Assembly (NCBI GenBank): GCA_009782015.1 | Contig: WQUP01000085.1 | Span: forward strand, 1 to 13,729 | Length of the DNA stretch: 13,729 nucleotides | Source of the DNA: Endomicrobiia bacterium | GTDB taxonomy: Bacteria > Elusimicrobiota > Endomicrobiia > Endomicrobiales > Endomicrobiaceae | Direction of reading: 5' to 3' | Part shown: positions 6,627 through 13,729 of the stretch, piece by piece | How positions within the stretch are numbered: the stretch's first letter is position 1 | Layout of the letters: each line of letters begins with the position of its first letter | Position numbers and translations under genes: made by a program | Notes under the pieces: generated by a model | Seen by the model: only the letters and a program-made list of their open reading frames with translations | Database searches by the model: none | What the model was told of the DNA's origin: nothing

Positions 6627-8351
6627 ATGGCAAAAAAAGATTTGTTTCAGGGGTTAATCGACATCGGCAAAGAGCAGGGATATTTGACTTACGATGAGAT
6701 AAACAAGACGATTCCGGAAAAATCCATGGTGGCTGAAAAGATAGACAGCTTCTTTGTCACTCTCGAGGATTTGGGCATCAAAGTCGTCGATAACAAAGAG
6801 TACATGTCAGAAAAGACAAAGAAAACGCATGGCGAAGCCGTGGAGCAGTCCGTGAAGATGCAAAGCGAAGATGAAGACATAAATCCCGTGAGAATGTATC
6901 TCAGCGAGATGGCTAAGGTTCCTCTTTTGGAAAGAGCGGTCGAAGTCGAGCTTGCCAAAAATATCAGAGAAAACGAGAAAAAACTTAAATTCATAGTGCT
7001 CGAATCCCCGCTTATCATTAAGGAAATTCGCAACTGGGAAACCCTGATAAGCCAGCAGGAGATGACGCCAAAAGAGCTTATGCCAAGAGGACGCAAATCT
7101 CAGGCGCAGCTCAGGGGCATGGGCGTAAAAATAAAGAAAGCCGTCCAGAAAATAAACCAGATAGAAAAAAGCATAACCGCAAACGAAGAGAAACTGAAAC
7201 GCAAGTCTCTTTCCCAGAAAGAAAAAGAGAAGTATGCCGCAAAGGTAAAAGAACTGCGCACCGAGGTAATCAACCTTATTATAGGGCTGAACTTGAACCA
7301 GGACAAAATAAAGAGGCTCGTAAATAAGATAAAGACCACGGCGCAGAAGCTCAACGAGATAAAGGACGAGCTCAGAAGATTTGAGAGAAAATTTAAAAAC
7401 TCGCCGTCAAAAGTGCAGAATTTTTATAAAAACTACAAAGCCGGCAAGCTTTCAGCTTCGGATTTTAAAAAGCATACGGGCAGCCCGGTGAGCGGAGTGG
7501 AAGAGCATCTTGAAAAAATACAGCTGTCAATTTTAAAGCAGACCAATCTCAAAGAGGGCTCGGTAATAACACCCGAAGAGATGATCGAAACCGATAAGAA
7601 AATCAGGGAGCTTGAAGACGTAATACACAGAGACAAGATGAAACTTATAGAAGCGAACTTCAGGCTTGTCGTATCAATAGCCAAAAAACACGTCGGCATA
7701 AGCAATTTGGAGCTTTCGGATTTGATTCAGGAAGGAAATCTCGGCCTTTCGAAAGCCGTTGAAAAATTCGAGTGGAAACGCGGATTTAAATTTTCCACTT
7801 ATGCGACCTGGTGGATAAGGCAGTCCATCAACCGCGCGATCGCCGATCAGGCAAGAACCATAAGAATTCCCGTGCACATGAAAGAGCTGATTTCAAAACT
7901 GACAAAAGTCAAAAAGAAATTCCAGCAGGATATAGGCAGAGAGCCTACCATCGAAGAATACTCAAAAGCTTTGAGGCTTTCTACCGACAGAATAAGAAGG
8001 ATTTTAAAAATGATGCAGGAGCCTGTTTCTCTTGCGACGCCCGTAGGTGAAGAGGAAGATTCAAGGCTTGAGGATTTTATCGAAGATCAGCACAGCCCGA
8101 GCCCTGTTGCTAAAACCCAGCAGTACAGGCTGCAGCTTGAGCTTCAGAAAGTTTTGAACACTCTGACGCCGAGGGAAGCTGAGATCATAAGCCTGAGATA
8201 CGGCATAGGCGTCGGATACCCGAGCACTTTGGAAGAAGTCGGCAAAAAGTTCGGCGTGACAAGAGAAAGGGTAAGACAAATCGAAGCAAAAGCCATAAGA
8301 AAACTCAGACATCCCACCAGAAGCAAATCGCTGAGAGAGTATTTGGATTAG
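6627..8351 (+). CDS. rpoD: Primary RNA polymerase sigma factor (sigma-70/RpoD)
   Basis: A 574-residue housekeeping sigma factor directing RNA polymerase to most promoters. Regions in order: 1.1 (about 1-65, predicted promoter-mimic module); 1.2 ([20 protein letters not shown], about 86-105); a Lys/Glu-rich non-conserved insert of mostly helical character (about 110-330); region 2 ([18 protein letters not shown] to [14 protein letters not shown], about 337-416), including [11 protein letters not shown] and [20 protein letters not shown] for -10 recognition and melting; region 3 (about 417-490); and region 4 ([16 protein letters not shown], then [20 protein letters not shown], 511-574), whose helix-turn-helix reads the -35 element. 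The presence of regions 1.1 and 1.2 with complete region 2 and 4 motifs marks it as primary rather than alternative. GGGGA, the end of dnaG, lies 6 bases before the ATG, and the one-base gap suggests translational coupling. Confidence 0.96.
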   Translation: MAKKDLFQGLIDIGKEQGYLTYDEINKTIPEKSMVAEKIDSFFVTLEDLGIKVVDNKEYMSEKTKKTHGEAVEQSVKMQSEDEDINPVRMYLSEMAKVPLLERAVEVELAKNIRENEKKLKFIVLESPLIIKEIRNWETLISQQEMTPKELMPRGRKSQAQLRGMGVKIKKAVQKINQIEKSITANEEKLKRKSLSQKEKEKYAAKVKELRTEVINLIIGLNLNQDKIKRLVNKIKTTAQKLNEIKDELRRFERKFKNSPSKVQNFYKNYKAGKLSASDFKKHTGSPVSGVEEHLEKIQLSILKQTNLKEGSVITPEEMIETDKKIRELEDVIHRDKMKLIEANFRLVVSIAKKHVGISNLELSDLIQEGNLGLSKAVEKFEWKRGFKFSTYATWWIRQSINRAIADQARTIRIPVHMKELISKLTKVKKKFQQDIGREPTIEEYSKALRLSTDRIRRILKMMQEPVSLATPVGEEEDSRLEDFIEDQHSPSPVAKTQQYRLQLELQKVLNTLTPREAEIISLRYGIGVGYPSTLEEVGKKFGVTRERVRQIEAKAIRKLRHPTRSKSLREYLD

Positions 8352-8357
8352 ACGTTG

Positions 8358-8430
8358 TGTCACCCTGAACTCGTTTCAGGGTCTGCCGTAATATTTTTAC
8401 GACGAGATTCTGAAACAAGTTTAGAATGAC
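8358..8430. repeat. Dispersed palindromic repeat with TGTCAccc/gaATGAC ends, copy c
   Basis: TGTCACCCTGAA (8358-8369) begins the element and TTTAGAATGAC (8420-8430) ends it. The left half forms ACCCTGAA (8362-8369) with TTCAGGGT (8375-8382). The right half forms ATTCTGAAA with TTTAGAAT around CAAG, with a one-base offset. It sits 6 bases after the rpoD stop and has the same end design as the copies at 3193 and 3489. Confidence 0.65.
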
Positions 8431-8441
8431 GCCTCATAAAG

Positions 8442-8480
8442 AAAAGCCGCTGGAGAGGACTGCTCTCCGGCGGCTTTTTA
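8442..8480. terminator. Bidirectional intrinsic terminator between rpoD and the giant gene
   Basis: AAAAGCCGC plus TGGAGAG (8442-8457) pairs with CTCTCCG plus GCGGCTTTT (8463-8478) over 16 positions with a single T-G wobble and a 5-base loop. TTTTT (8475-8479) serves rpoD transcripts on the plus strand. The mirrored AAAA (8442-8445) gives a T-tract on the minus strand for the giant gene, whose stop lies 24 bases away. It is well placed for two convergent genes. Confidence 0.9.
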
Positions 8481-8503
8481 TAATGCTTTGGCAATGTAAA
8501 ACT

Positions 8504-11500
8504 TTATGCGTTCGCAAGCATTGATTTGAGTCCTGCCATCTGCTGCTCTTGTTCTTCCCGAGCTTCTTTTTTAGATTTTGATTCAAAGACAGGCGCAAGG
8601 TTAAACGCATCGTTTACCGCAACCGCTATTGCCTGTTTAGTTTGTTCCGGGCTGCCCGTCAAACCCTGCGCTATTATTGCGCCGAATGACTCGACGCTTT
8701 CTATGTTTATTTCTCTCAAGTCAGCTTCGCTTAAATTATCGGTTTTAGCAATCAGGGCGGTAATAGTGTTTTGCATTCCGCGGTCTTGCTCTATGATCAT
8801 TTTTTGGTCTTTTTTAAGATTCATCCTGCTTCTTTCGCGCTTTATCCTGTTTAAAAGCCAGACTCTTGCTATCGCGGTTTCTTTATATGCGGCTTTTGCT
8901 TCTCCTGTCAGCTGGCTGAGCGTTGTTTTTATTTCGCTCGTTTCAGGCAGAGACTCAACTGCATTTTTTGCCGCTTCTTTTGTCAGCTCCGGCGCTGTCA
9001 ACTTGTCTATTGCCGGCGCTTCGCCAAACTCCAGCTGCTGAGCCATATTTACGGCGTCCTGTACGGTTATTTCTTTCAAATTAAACGTTTTTTCAAACCA
9101 GCCCAGCGCAGCGTTTAAGATATTGCCGTTTTGCAAAATATTTCTGCCGCTTATTTCTTCCTTTATGAGCTCTAAGCCTATTATGTTGTAGCCTTGGTAA
9201 TTATCGCTCAACTTTTTGTCAAGAGCGCTCCCTTTTAAATCGTCTTTTGTCAAAAATGTTCTTGCGTTCAGCATTTTCCCGGTATTTAAGTCCGTTAAAT
9301 TGCCGTTTGCTAAAACTCCGCTTATGCCTTTATGGGTATATTCGGCTTTGTCTTCATTGTTCATGCTTTCAACGGCTAAAAATATTTCTATGCCCAGCAT
9401 TCGCAAATCCTTTAACGTTCTGGGATTTTTATCATCTTTTAATTGTTCCGTTAAAGCATTCAGCTGGTCGGAATTCAGCATAATTTTTACATGCTGGTAA
9501 TCTTTTTGCTTTCTAAGAGCTTTCAGAACGTCTTTTATCGCTTTATCGTTGCCCTTAAGGTTAGAAATGTCTAAAATGTTTTTATCAGCCTGCGCATTGC
9601 GCCATTTTCTTTGAATTTTTGAAAGCGTCGCTATATAATCGTTTAACGCTTCGCCTTTAAAGTCTTTTATCAGATCGGATCCTGCTTTTATGATATTGCC
9701 CTCAAAACTTATAGTTTCTTTATTAACTTCATCAACTACGACAAAACCGGATATTTTTGGCAAATTTCTGTTGCCTTGCAAAGCTTTGACTATTTTATAG
9801 TATTCAACATTTTGAGCGTAAAAGACTTTTACTTTTTTGCCGTTGCCGTTTCGCATTGTTTTTAAATAAATATTCTTTGTTTTGCCGGTATATTTTCCTT
9901 CCGCGCCGTCTTTATCAACCGTTCCGGCGAAATTCCCTTGTATATCTTTATTGACGACGAATACGGCTTCCGGAATAGAACTATACGCTTCAATATCCTT
10001 TTTCAAATCTTGGCTTGTCGTATACACGACATATGCCGTCTTAGTATTCTTGCCTGAAATCGTTGAATTAAAACCCAGCTCGAGATTGACAAACGGCAGA
10101 AATGTATAAAGTATGTTCTTTTTTACGGCATCAAAAAATGCCTTAATAAACATATCTTTTATATATTTGTTTTCCTTTGTTTCGTTCAAAGCGTCAAGCA
10201 ATGTCGTTTCAGACTCTTGTCCTTTGTATTTCCGCGTTAAAAATTCGTACAGCGTGCCTTCTTTGCCGTTTTGTCCGAACAAATATTGCGCAGCCGCCGA
10301 CCGGCCTTTCTTCAATTTGCCCATGTTGTAAATCCTGTCGGCAAGTTTTAAAATGATTAACGAGCTGCCGCCGGATATAATGCCGGAATAGTAGTCGTTT
10401 GCCGATTTATCTTCTCCTTTTGTCATAATTTCCATATATTCCATTATTTCATCCGTCTGCGTTTTGTCAAATACGGCCGCGAGAGATTGCTCTATATCGG
10501 CTTTAACCTGCGCTTTTCTTTGAGGTATGATATTTTTCTCTATGAATTTTTCATCGGCATTTTTTCTCTTTTCAGCGGGAGTGTCGCCCGGAAAGTCTTT
10601 GTAATATTCATAAGAATCTTCAAGCGCATCATGCAAAAATGCGGCTGCGATAAGCTCGGGCTCTGTTATGCCCATTTTGATAAGTATCGCCGCAACGCCT
10701 AAAATGTGTTCGATTTTGTCTGCGTTTCCCTGATGATGCTTGTCTGCAACGGCGTAAAGCGCGTCAAGCTGCTGCCGCGATAAAGCAATATCGGCGTTTT
10801 TAAAATTTTTTAAATCCTGCGATTTAATCGGAAGCTTCTTTTTGGGATCTTTTTCCAATTCTTTGAGCTTTTCCCGTATAAAACTCACTGCATTAGTTTT
10901 ATCCGATTTCGCAGCCTTTTCTGCCTTGTAAACAACTGCCGTTTTTGTTTCTTTTACTGGAGCAGAAAAAATACCGGACCATATGTATCTCAGTGCGGCT
11001 ATTTTGCCATTTTCGCCGTTAACATTTTCTCCAAAATTTTTCAGATTTGGGCTGTCCGCTATGCCTCTCTCCTGACTTTCGTCACGCGCATATAAAATAC
11101 CGCTTTCTCCGATCTTCATTTCGCCTTTGATTTCCGGAGACCTAAACTGATAGTCTCTGAGTATAGCGTCAAGCTCTGCGGATAAATCTATCAAAACCTG
11201 CATATCGGCGCCTTTTGGCAAATATATCGTCATAAATTTTCCAACCTGCGTGTCTCCTGATTTACCGTCATTTAGCTCTGCCAAACCTTCTGATTTTAAA
11301 GGAACTTTAAAACACACGTTATACTTATCCAATACCGGTCTTACTAAATTGTATATTTCATTGGAATTGTTGACATTTGCGCTTATATGAAGTTTTAAAT
11401 TTTCACTCCCTGCAAAAAATGCGGAAGAATCTTGATCGTCAACTATCGCCCAAAAACCATCGCTTCTGTCGTATTCGCCGTAATCGGATTTAGGCATATT

Positions 11501-13729
11501 ATAATGCTTCATCTGCGGATCGGAACTTTTTAATTTTCTGGTTCTGGACTTATTAAAGGCTTTATGATGCGGTATTTTGGAGATAAAATCAGCATAACTG
11601 CCGCTTTTAACGGCTATCCCGTGAAGATATGCCGATTCATCGCCCGTTGTTTCGGGATTTTCTTGATTCCACTTCTTATGCCAGTCAATGCTTTTGTTTG
11701 CAAGCGCCCTTACGGTTTTTCTTCCTGAAACAGCTTCAATTGCCGCTCTGACTATGCCAACTAATCCGTGCTGGTACAGTATCATCGTTTTTATCGCTTG
11801 TTTTACTTCTTCGCTTACGTCTAGCGATGAAACTGCTGCGTCTAAATATTGCTTGGCTAGTTTGGAGTGTTCCGGATTGGCTTGCCCCTGATCCGAAAAG
11901 AGAGTTTTTAAAAATTTTTGATAGAATTCATTGCTTTTTTCATTATTTTTAATAATTTCCAAATAAGCTTTAAACGTAAGGCCGTCCTCGTTAAAAGTAA
12001 TGATATCTGCCGCCTGTTTATAATTAAAGTGATCTCTGTATAAAAATTCCCAAACTAAAGACGCAATACCGAAATCGCCGGATAAAATTTGTTCAGCAGT
12101 AATTGTTCCCGCAGCCACAGCCGCAGCGATTTGTCCTATTAACTTTGCTTCCCTTTTGGGAGCAAGCAGAATTTTAATTATCTGGTCATCGGTGTAGTTA
12201 TTTGCCTTTGCTTCTTTGTTAAATCTGCGCTTAACCCATACCGCGAATCTTCCGGAAATTGTATTTTTGTAATAATACATCGTTGAATCCGATGTAAGCG
12301 TACTGTAAAGCGTGTCAGACTGCTGCTGCGATAAAGCTGGCGCCGCAAGAGAGGATTTATAAGCAGCATTCAGTAAATTGCCGTTAACTGCCGGCGATAT
12401 ATTAAGCAAAGCGGCAAAGATATCGGCAAATGTGTCTGCGTCTAAATTGTAAACATCATCCAATTCTCCGGAATCTGCGGCTCTTACATTTAACATGTCA
12501 TATCCGCCAACGACAAAATAAACATTTTTCATTCTGGACGGATCTTTTAGAAACCATTGGAGCTCTTCAAACGTAATTTCTGATTTTTCTATGTCAGGCG
12601 GAAGGTAAAATATTATAGGTTTATTTTCTTTTTCGCTCGCATCAACTATATGTTGCAGCAATTCCTCGGTCCTTACCGTTCTGTCGCCGTTAAACATAAT
12701 TTCATGCAAATCCTGCCATTGTGATGATTTCGTTAATTTCGCAAATACAGGCAAGACTTCCATAGATACTTTAGATTTCTCATCCTTATAATCTTTGCCC
12801 TCGTCCATTTTATTGCTAGATCTTCCTAACACAAAACCGTCAGACATTATCCTGCCTTTTTGATACTCCGCATAAAATGAGAAAAAATCAAAAACTCCTT
12901 TACTGTACTTTTGAATATTTCCATTTTGCTCATCAGTCAATTTAACTTTTGCGTAAGAACTTTCCTTATCCGCAGGAAGCAGAGAGAAAATTCTATTTCC
13001 AAATTTAACATCTCCGGATTCCAGCAGTTCAATATCCTTAATAACATCGTAAAATGCGGCGTTTTTTTCTTTTAAAGATTCCAAATAAAAGTTACTGCCG
13101 TCCGTTTGCAGGGAGATTGTGTCATTAAAGAAATCCAAATCTATGTTTACATTGCTTGCATTTTGAGCGTCAGTTTCGGCCAAACGGACAAAGTCTCCGT
13201 CTTTCGTAACAATAAGACCTGTAACTCTTGAAATTGTATAATTGCCGTCACTGTCTCTGTAAATTTTAAAGACAGGTATTTTGTAAGCTCCAGACCATGG
13301 AAAATAATCAGATATGAAATTTACATACGCGCTTTCGCCTTTATTTAGATGCATCGGAGCTGTTGTTGTCTTTTTTTCAGCAGCGGCAGAAATAAAATTG
13401 TCAAGCCTTTTTCTGTGTTCTTGAGCGGAATATTTGTGCATTAACGAGTTGTATAATTCATCAGTCGCGCTTTTGCCGAACTGTTTTTCTATATTGCCGC
13501 GAATTATCTCAAGTCCGTCTGCAGCGCTTTTATAGTATGCCATCCTTCTTGAGCCATCGGCTATTTCAAGTTCAACAATTGCATTGTATAGCTGATCCTT
13601 TAGGGTATCGGGAATAATTTGTTTGTCCGGAGTTTTCGAAGTTTGTACATCGTATGCCGGCTCAATTGCCTGCTCAGTGGAAGATTCAGATTTGCTTATT
13701 TTATCCGCAGAAAGCGCAAACTTAGGATT
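8504..13729 (-). CDS. Giant multidomain protein with a RelA/SpoT-type HD domain and a lanthipeptide-synthetase/OspF lyase-like segment, C-terminal part
   Basis: The minus-strand frame is open from the right edge to TAA at 8504, giving 1741 visible residues; the N-terminus lies outside. An ATG exists at 13543, but 62 in-frame codons lie upstream, so the gene continues. Numbering is from the window edge. Residues 1-760 match no family I recognise; about 360-410 has an alpha/beta-like stretch (IIFYLPPDIEK, then YFVVGGYDML). Residues about 765-885 resemble the lyase-like N-terminal domain of LanKC/OspF proteins (K779-x-H781, F-K808, G-K831-F-M-T-I-Y). Residues about 985-1190 are a RelA/SpoT-type HD domain: H1008, FLHDALED (H1033-D1034 and E1037-D1038) and LKLADRIYNM (D1131). 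No ppGpp-synthetase motifs are visible. Residues 1190-1741 are unassigned, Lys/Glu/Ala-rich and mostly helical, ending in a charged coil. I see only one cysteine. Function unknown; nucleotide hydrolysis is inferred for the HD part. Confidence 0.85.
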   Translation of the reverse strand, partial: NPKFALSADKISKSESSTEQAIEPAYDVQTSKTPDKQIIPDTLKDQLYNAIVELEIADGSRRMAYYKSAADGLEIIRGNIEKQFGKSATDELYNSLMHKYSAQEHRKRLDNFISAAAEKKTTTAPMHLNKGESAYVNFISDYFPWSGAYKIPVFKIYRDSDGNYTISRVTGLIVTKDGDFVRLAETDAQNASNVNIDLDFFNDTISLQTDGSNFYLESLKEKNAAFYDVIKDIELLESGDVKFGNRIFSLLPADKESSYAKVKLTDEQNGNIQKYSKGVFDFFSFYAEYQKGRIMSDGFVLGRSSNKMDEGKDYKDEKSKVSMEVLPVFAKLTKSSQWQDLHEIMFNGDRTVRTEELLQHIVDASEKENKPIIFYLPPDIEKSEITFEELQWFLKDPSRMKNVYFVVGGYDMLNVRAADSGELDDVYNLDADTFADIFAALLNISPAVNGNLLNAAYKSSLAAPALSQQQSDTLYSTLTSDSTMYYYKNTISGRFAVWVKRRFNKEAKANNYTDDQIIKILLAPKREAKLIGQIAAAVAAGTITAEQILSGDFGIASLVWEFLYRDHFNYKQAADIITFNEDGLTFKAYLEIIKNNEKSNEFYQKFLKTLFSDQGQANPEHSKLAKQYLDAAVSSLDVSEEVKQAIKTMILYQHGLVGIVRAAIEAVSGRKTVRALANKSIDWHKKWNQENPETTGDESAYLHGIAVKSGSYADFISKIPHHKAFNKSRTRKLKSSDPQMKHYNMPKSDYGEYDRSDGFWAIVDDQDSSAFFAGSENLKLHISANVNNSNEIYNLVRPVLDKYNVCFKVPLKSEGLAELNDGKSGDTQVGKFMTIYLPKGADMQVLIDLSAELDAILRDYQFRSPEIKGEMKIGESGILYARDESQERGIADSPNLKNFGENVNGENGKIAALRYIWSGIFSAPVKETKTAVVYKAEKAAKSDKTNAVSFIREKLKELEKDPKKKLPIKSQDLKNFKNADIALSRQQLDALYAVADKHHQGNADKIEHILGVAAILIKMGITEPELIAAAFLHDALEDSYEYYKDFPGDTPAEKRKNADEKFIEKNIIPQRKAQVKADIEQSLAAVFDKTQTDEIMEYMEIMTKGEDKSANDYYSGIISGGSSLIILKLADRIYNMGKLKKGRSAAAQYLFGQNGKEGTLYEFLTRKYKGQESETTLLDALNETKENKYIKDMFIKAFFDAVKKNILYTFLPFVNLELGFNSTISGKNTKTAYVVYTTSQDLKKDIEAYSSIPEAVFVVNKDIQGNFAGTVDKDGAEGKYTGKTKNIYLKTMRNGNGKKVKVFYAQNVEYYKIVKALQGNRNLPKISGFVVVDEVNKETISFEGNIIKAGSDLIKDFKGEALNDYIATLSKIQRKWRNAQADKNILDISNLKGNDKAIKDVLKALRKQKDYQHVKIMLNSDQLNALTEQLKDDKNPRTLKDLRMLGIEIFLAVESMNNEDKAEYTHKGISGVLANGNLTDLNTGKMLNARTFLTKDDLKGSALDKKLSDNYQGYNIIGLELIKEEISGRNILQNGNILNAALGWFEKTFNLKEITVQDAVNMAQQLEFGEAPAIDKLTAPELTKEAAKNAVESLPETSEIKTTLSQLTGEAKAAYKETAIARVWLLNRIKRERSRMNLKKDQKMIIEQDRGMQNTITALIAKTDNLSEADLREINIESVESFGAIIAQGLTGSPEQTKQAIAVAVNDAFNLAPVFESKSKKEAREEQEQQMAGLKSMLANA
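10160..10777 (-). other. RelA/SpoT-type HD hydrolase domain within the giant protein
   Basis: The order H, HDxxED, then KLADRxxNM matches the metal-dependent ppGpp 3'-pyrophosphohydrolase half of RelA/SpoT and small alarmone hydrolases. H1008 (codon 10706-10708), H1033-D1034 (10628-10633) and D1131 (10337-10339) are the expected metal ligands, and the E-D pair after HDAL matches the catalytic ED of Rel proteins. The 97-residue gap between the second and third motifs is longer than the 66 or so in Rel hydrolases, owing to charged inserts (around GDTPAEKRKNADEK). Substrate could be (p)ppGpp or another nucleotide. Confidence 0.75.
10754..10786. repeat. 33-bp imperfect direct repeat within the giant gene, unit 1
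   Basis: This matches 12305-12337 at 29 of 33 positions by eye. In protein terms it encodes ALSRQQLDALY just before the HD domain, against ALSQQQSDTLY about 517 residues earlier. It may mark a reused module boundary. Confidence 0.6.
11075..11437 (-). other. Segment resembling the lyase-like N-terminal domain of LanKC lanthipeptide synthetases / OspF-SpvC
   Basis: The string FFAGSENLKLHISA, then a helix, VCFKVPL, then VGKFMTIYLPKGAD, a helix rich in LD, and finally GILYARDE follows the layout I recall for class III/IV lanthipeptide synthetase N-termini (WKIHVS, FKF, GKFITIYP, YRYG). In OspF/SpvC phosphothreonine lyases the equivalent K-x-H and K are catalytic; here they are K779, H781 and K808. 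This is motif-level similarity by eye, without alignment, so the domain call is tentative and activity is unproven. Confidence 0.45.
12305..12337. repeat. 33-bp imperfect direct repeat within the giant gene, unit 2
   Basis: Partner of 10754-10786, encoding ALSQQQSDTLY. The similarity fades on both sides, so only a short linker-like motif is shared. Confidence 0.6.

Noticed and set aside
8526..9041. 171-codon open frame on the plus strand
   Set aside because: Antisense shadow of the giant gene's Ala/Lys-rich C-terminus; its Ser/Ala/Leu-rich translation has no family character.
9700..10160. RelA/SpoT synthetase domain after the HD domain
   Set aside because: The order would fit, but none of the synthetase signature motifs can be found in this stretch.
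13541..13543. ATG at 13543 as the start of the giant gene
   Set aside because: The frame is open upstream to the window edge and no ribosome-binding site precedes this ATG.

Overview
This window reads as chromosomal DNA from a Gram-negative-type bacterium, most plausibly Elusimicrobiota (Endomicrobia-like) or a neighbouring deep lineage such as Omnitrophota. The clues are a bacterial alpha-2-macroglobulin, a macromolecular-synthesis gene cluster (bS21, DnaG, RpoD) in an unusual arrangement, Lys/Glu-rich AT-leaning proteins, and a giant multidomain protein. The lineage is an inference from gene style, because no rRNA or other decisive marker is present.

Layout. (1) Positions 1-2098, minus strand: the first 699 codons of a membrane-anchored bacterial alpha-2-macroglobulin; its C-terminal part lies beyond the left edge. 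It has no stop codon in the window, so a stop-to-stop gene search would miss it. (2) 2099-2480: divergent intergenic region with a promoter for each side and a large imperfect inverted repeat whose arms are built of 8-bp units. (3) 2481-2828, plus strand: HIT-family nucleotide hydrolase. (4) 2829-2958: an inverted repeat built of 7-bp units, then the rpsU leader. (5) 2959-3165: rpsU (bS21). (6) 3166-3781: 616 bp without a gene, filled with nested palindromic repeats plus a terminator-like hairpin. (7) 3782-4747: NIF3-family protein. (8) 4748-4885: a second 7-bp-unit inverted repeat with a third repeat type inside it. (9) 4886-6625 dnaG and 6627-8351 rpoD, separated by one base. (10) 8352-8503: another palindromic repeat and a strong hairpin terminator shared by convergent genes. 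(11) 8504-13729, minus strand: the last 1741 codons of a giant protein whose N-terminus lies beyond the right edge.

How the genes fit together. rpsU, dnaG and rpoD are the classic macromolecular-synthesis set that links translation, replication priming and transcription initiation. Here a NIF3-family gene sits between rpsU and dnaG, and repeats separate every gene except the tight dnaG-rpoD pair. The alpha-2-macroglobulin is an envelope protein unrelated to this cluster.

The most notable object is the giant minus-strand protein. It carries a RelA/SpoT-type HD hydrolase domain with its key residues intact (H1008, H1033-D1034, E1037-D1038, D1131 in window numbering) but shows no ppGpp-synthetase motifs. 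About 200 residues upstream is a segment resembling the phospho-Ser/Thr lyase-like N-terminal domain of class III/IV lanthipeptide synthetases and OspF/SpvC effectors (K779-x-H781, F-K808, G-K831-F). I know of no described protein with this combination. The second theme is the density of structured intergenic repeats, some of which overlap stop codons and supply the dnaG leader.
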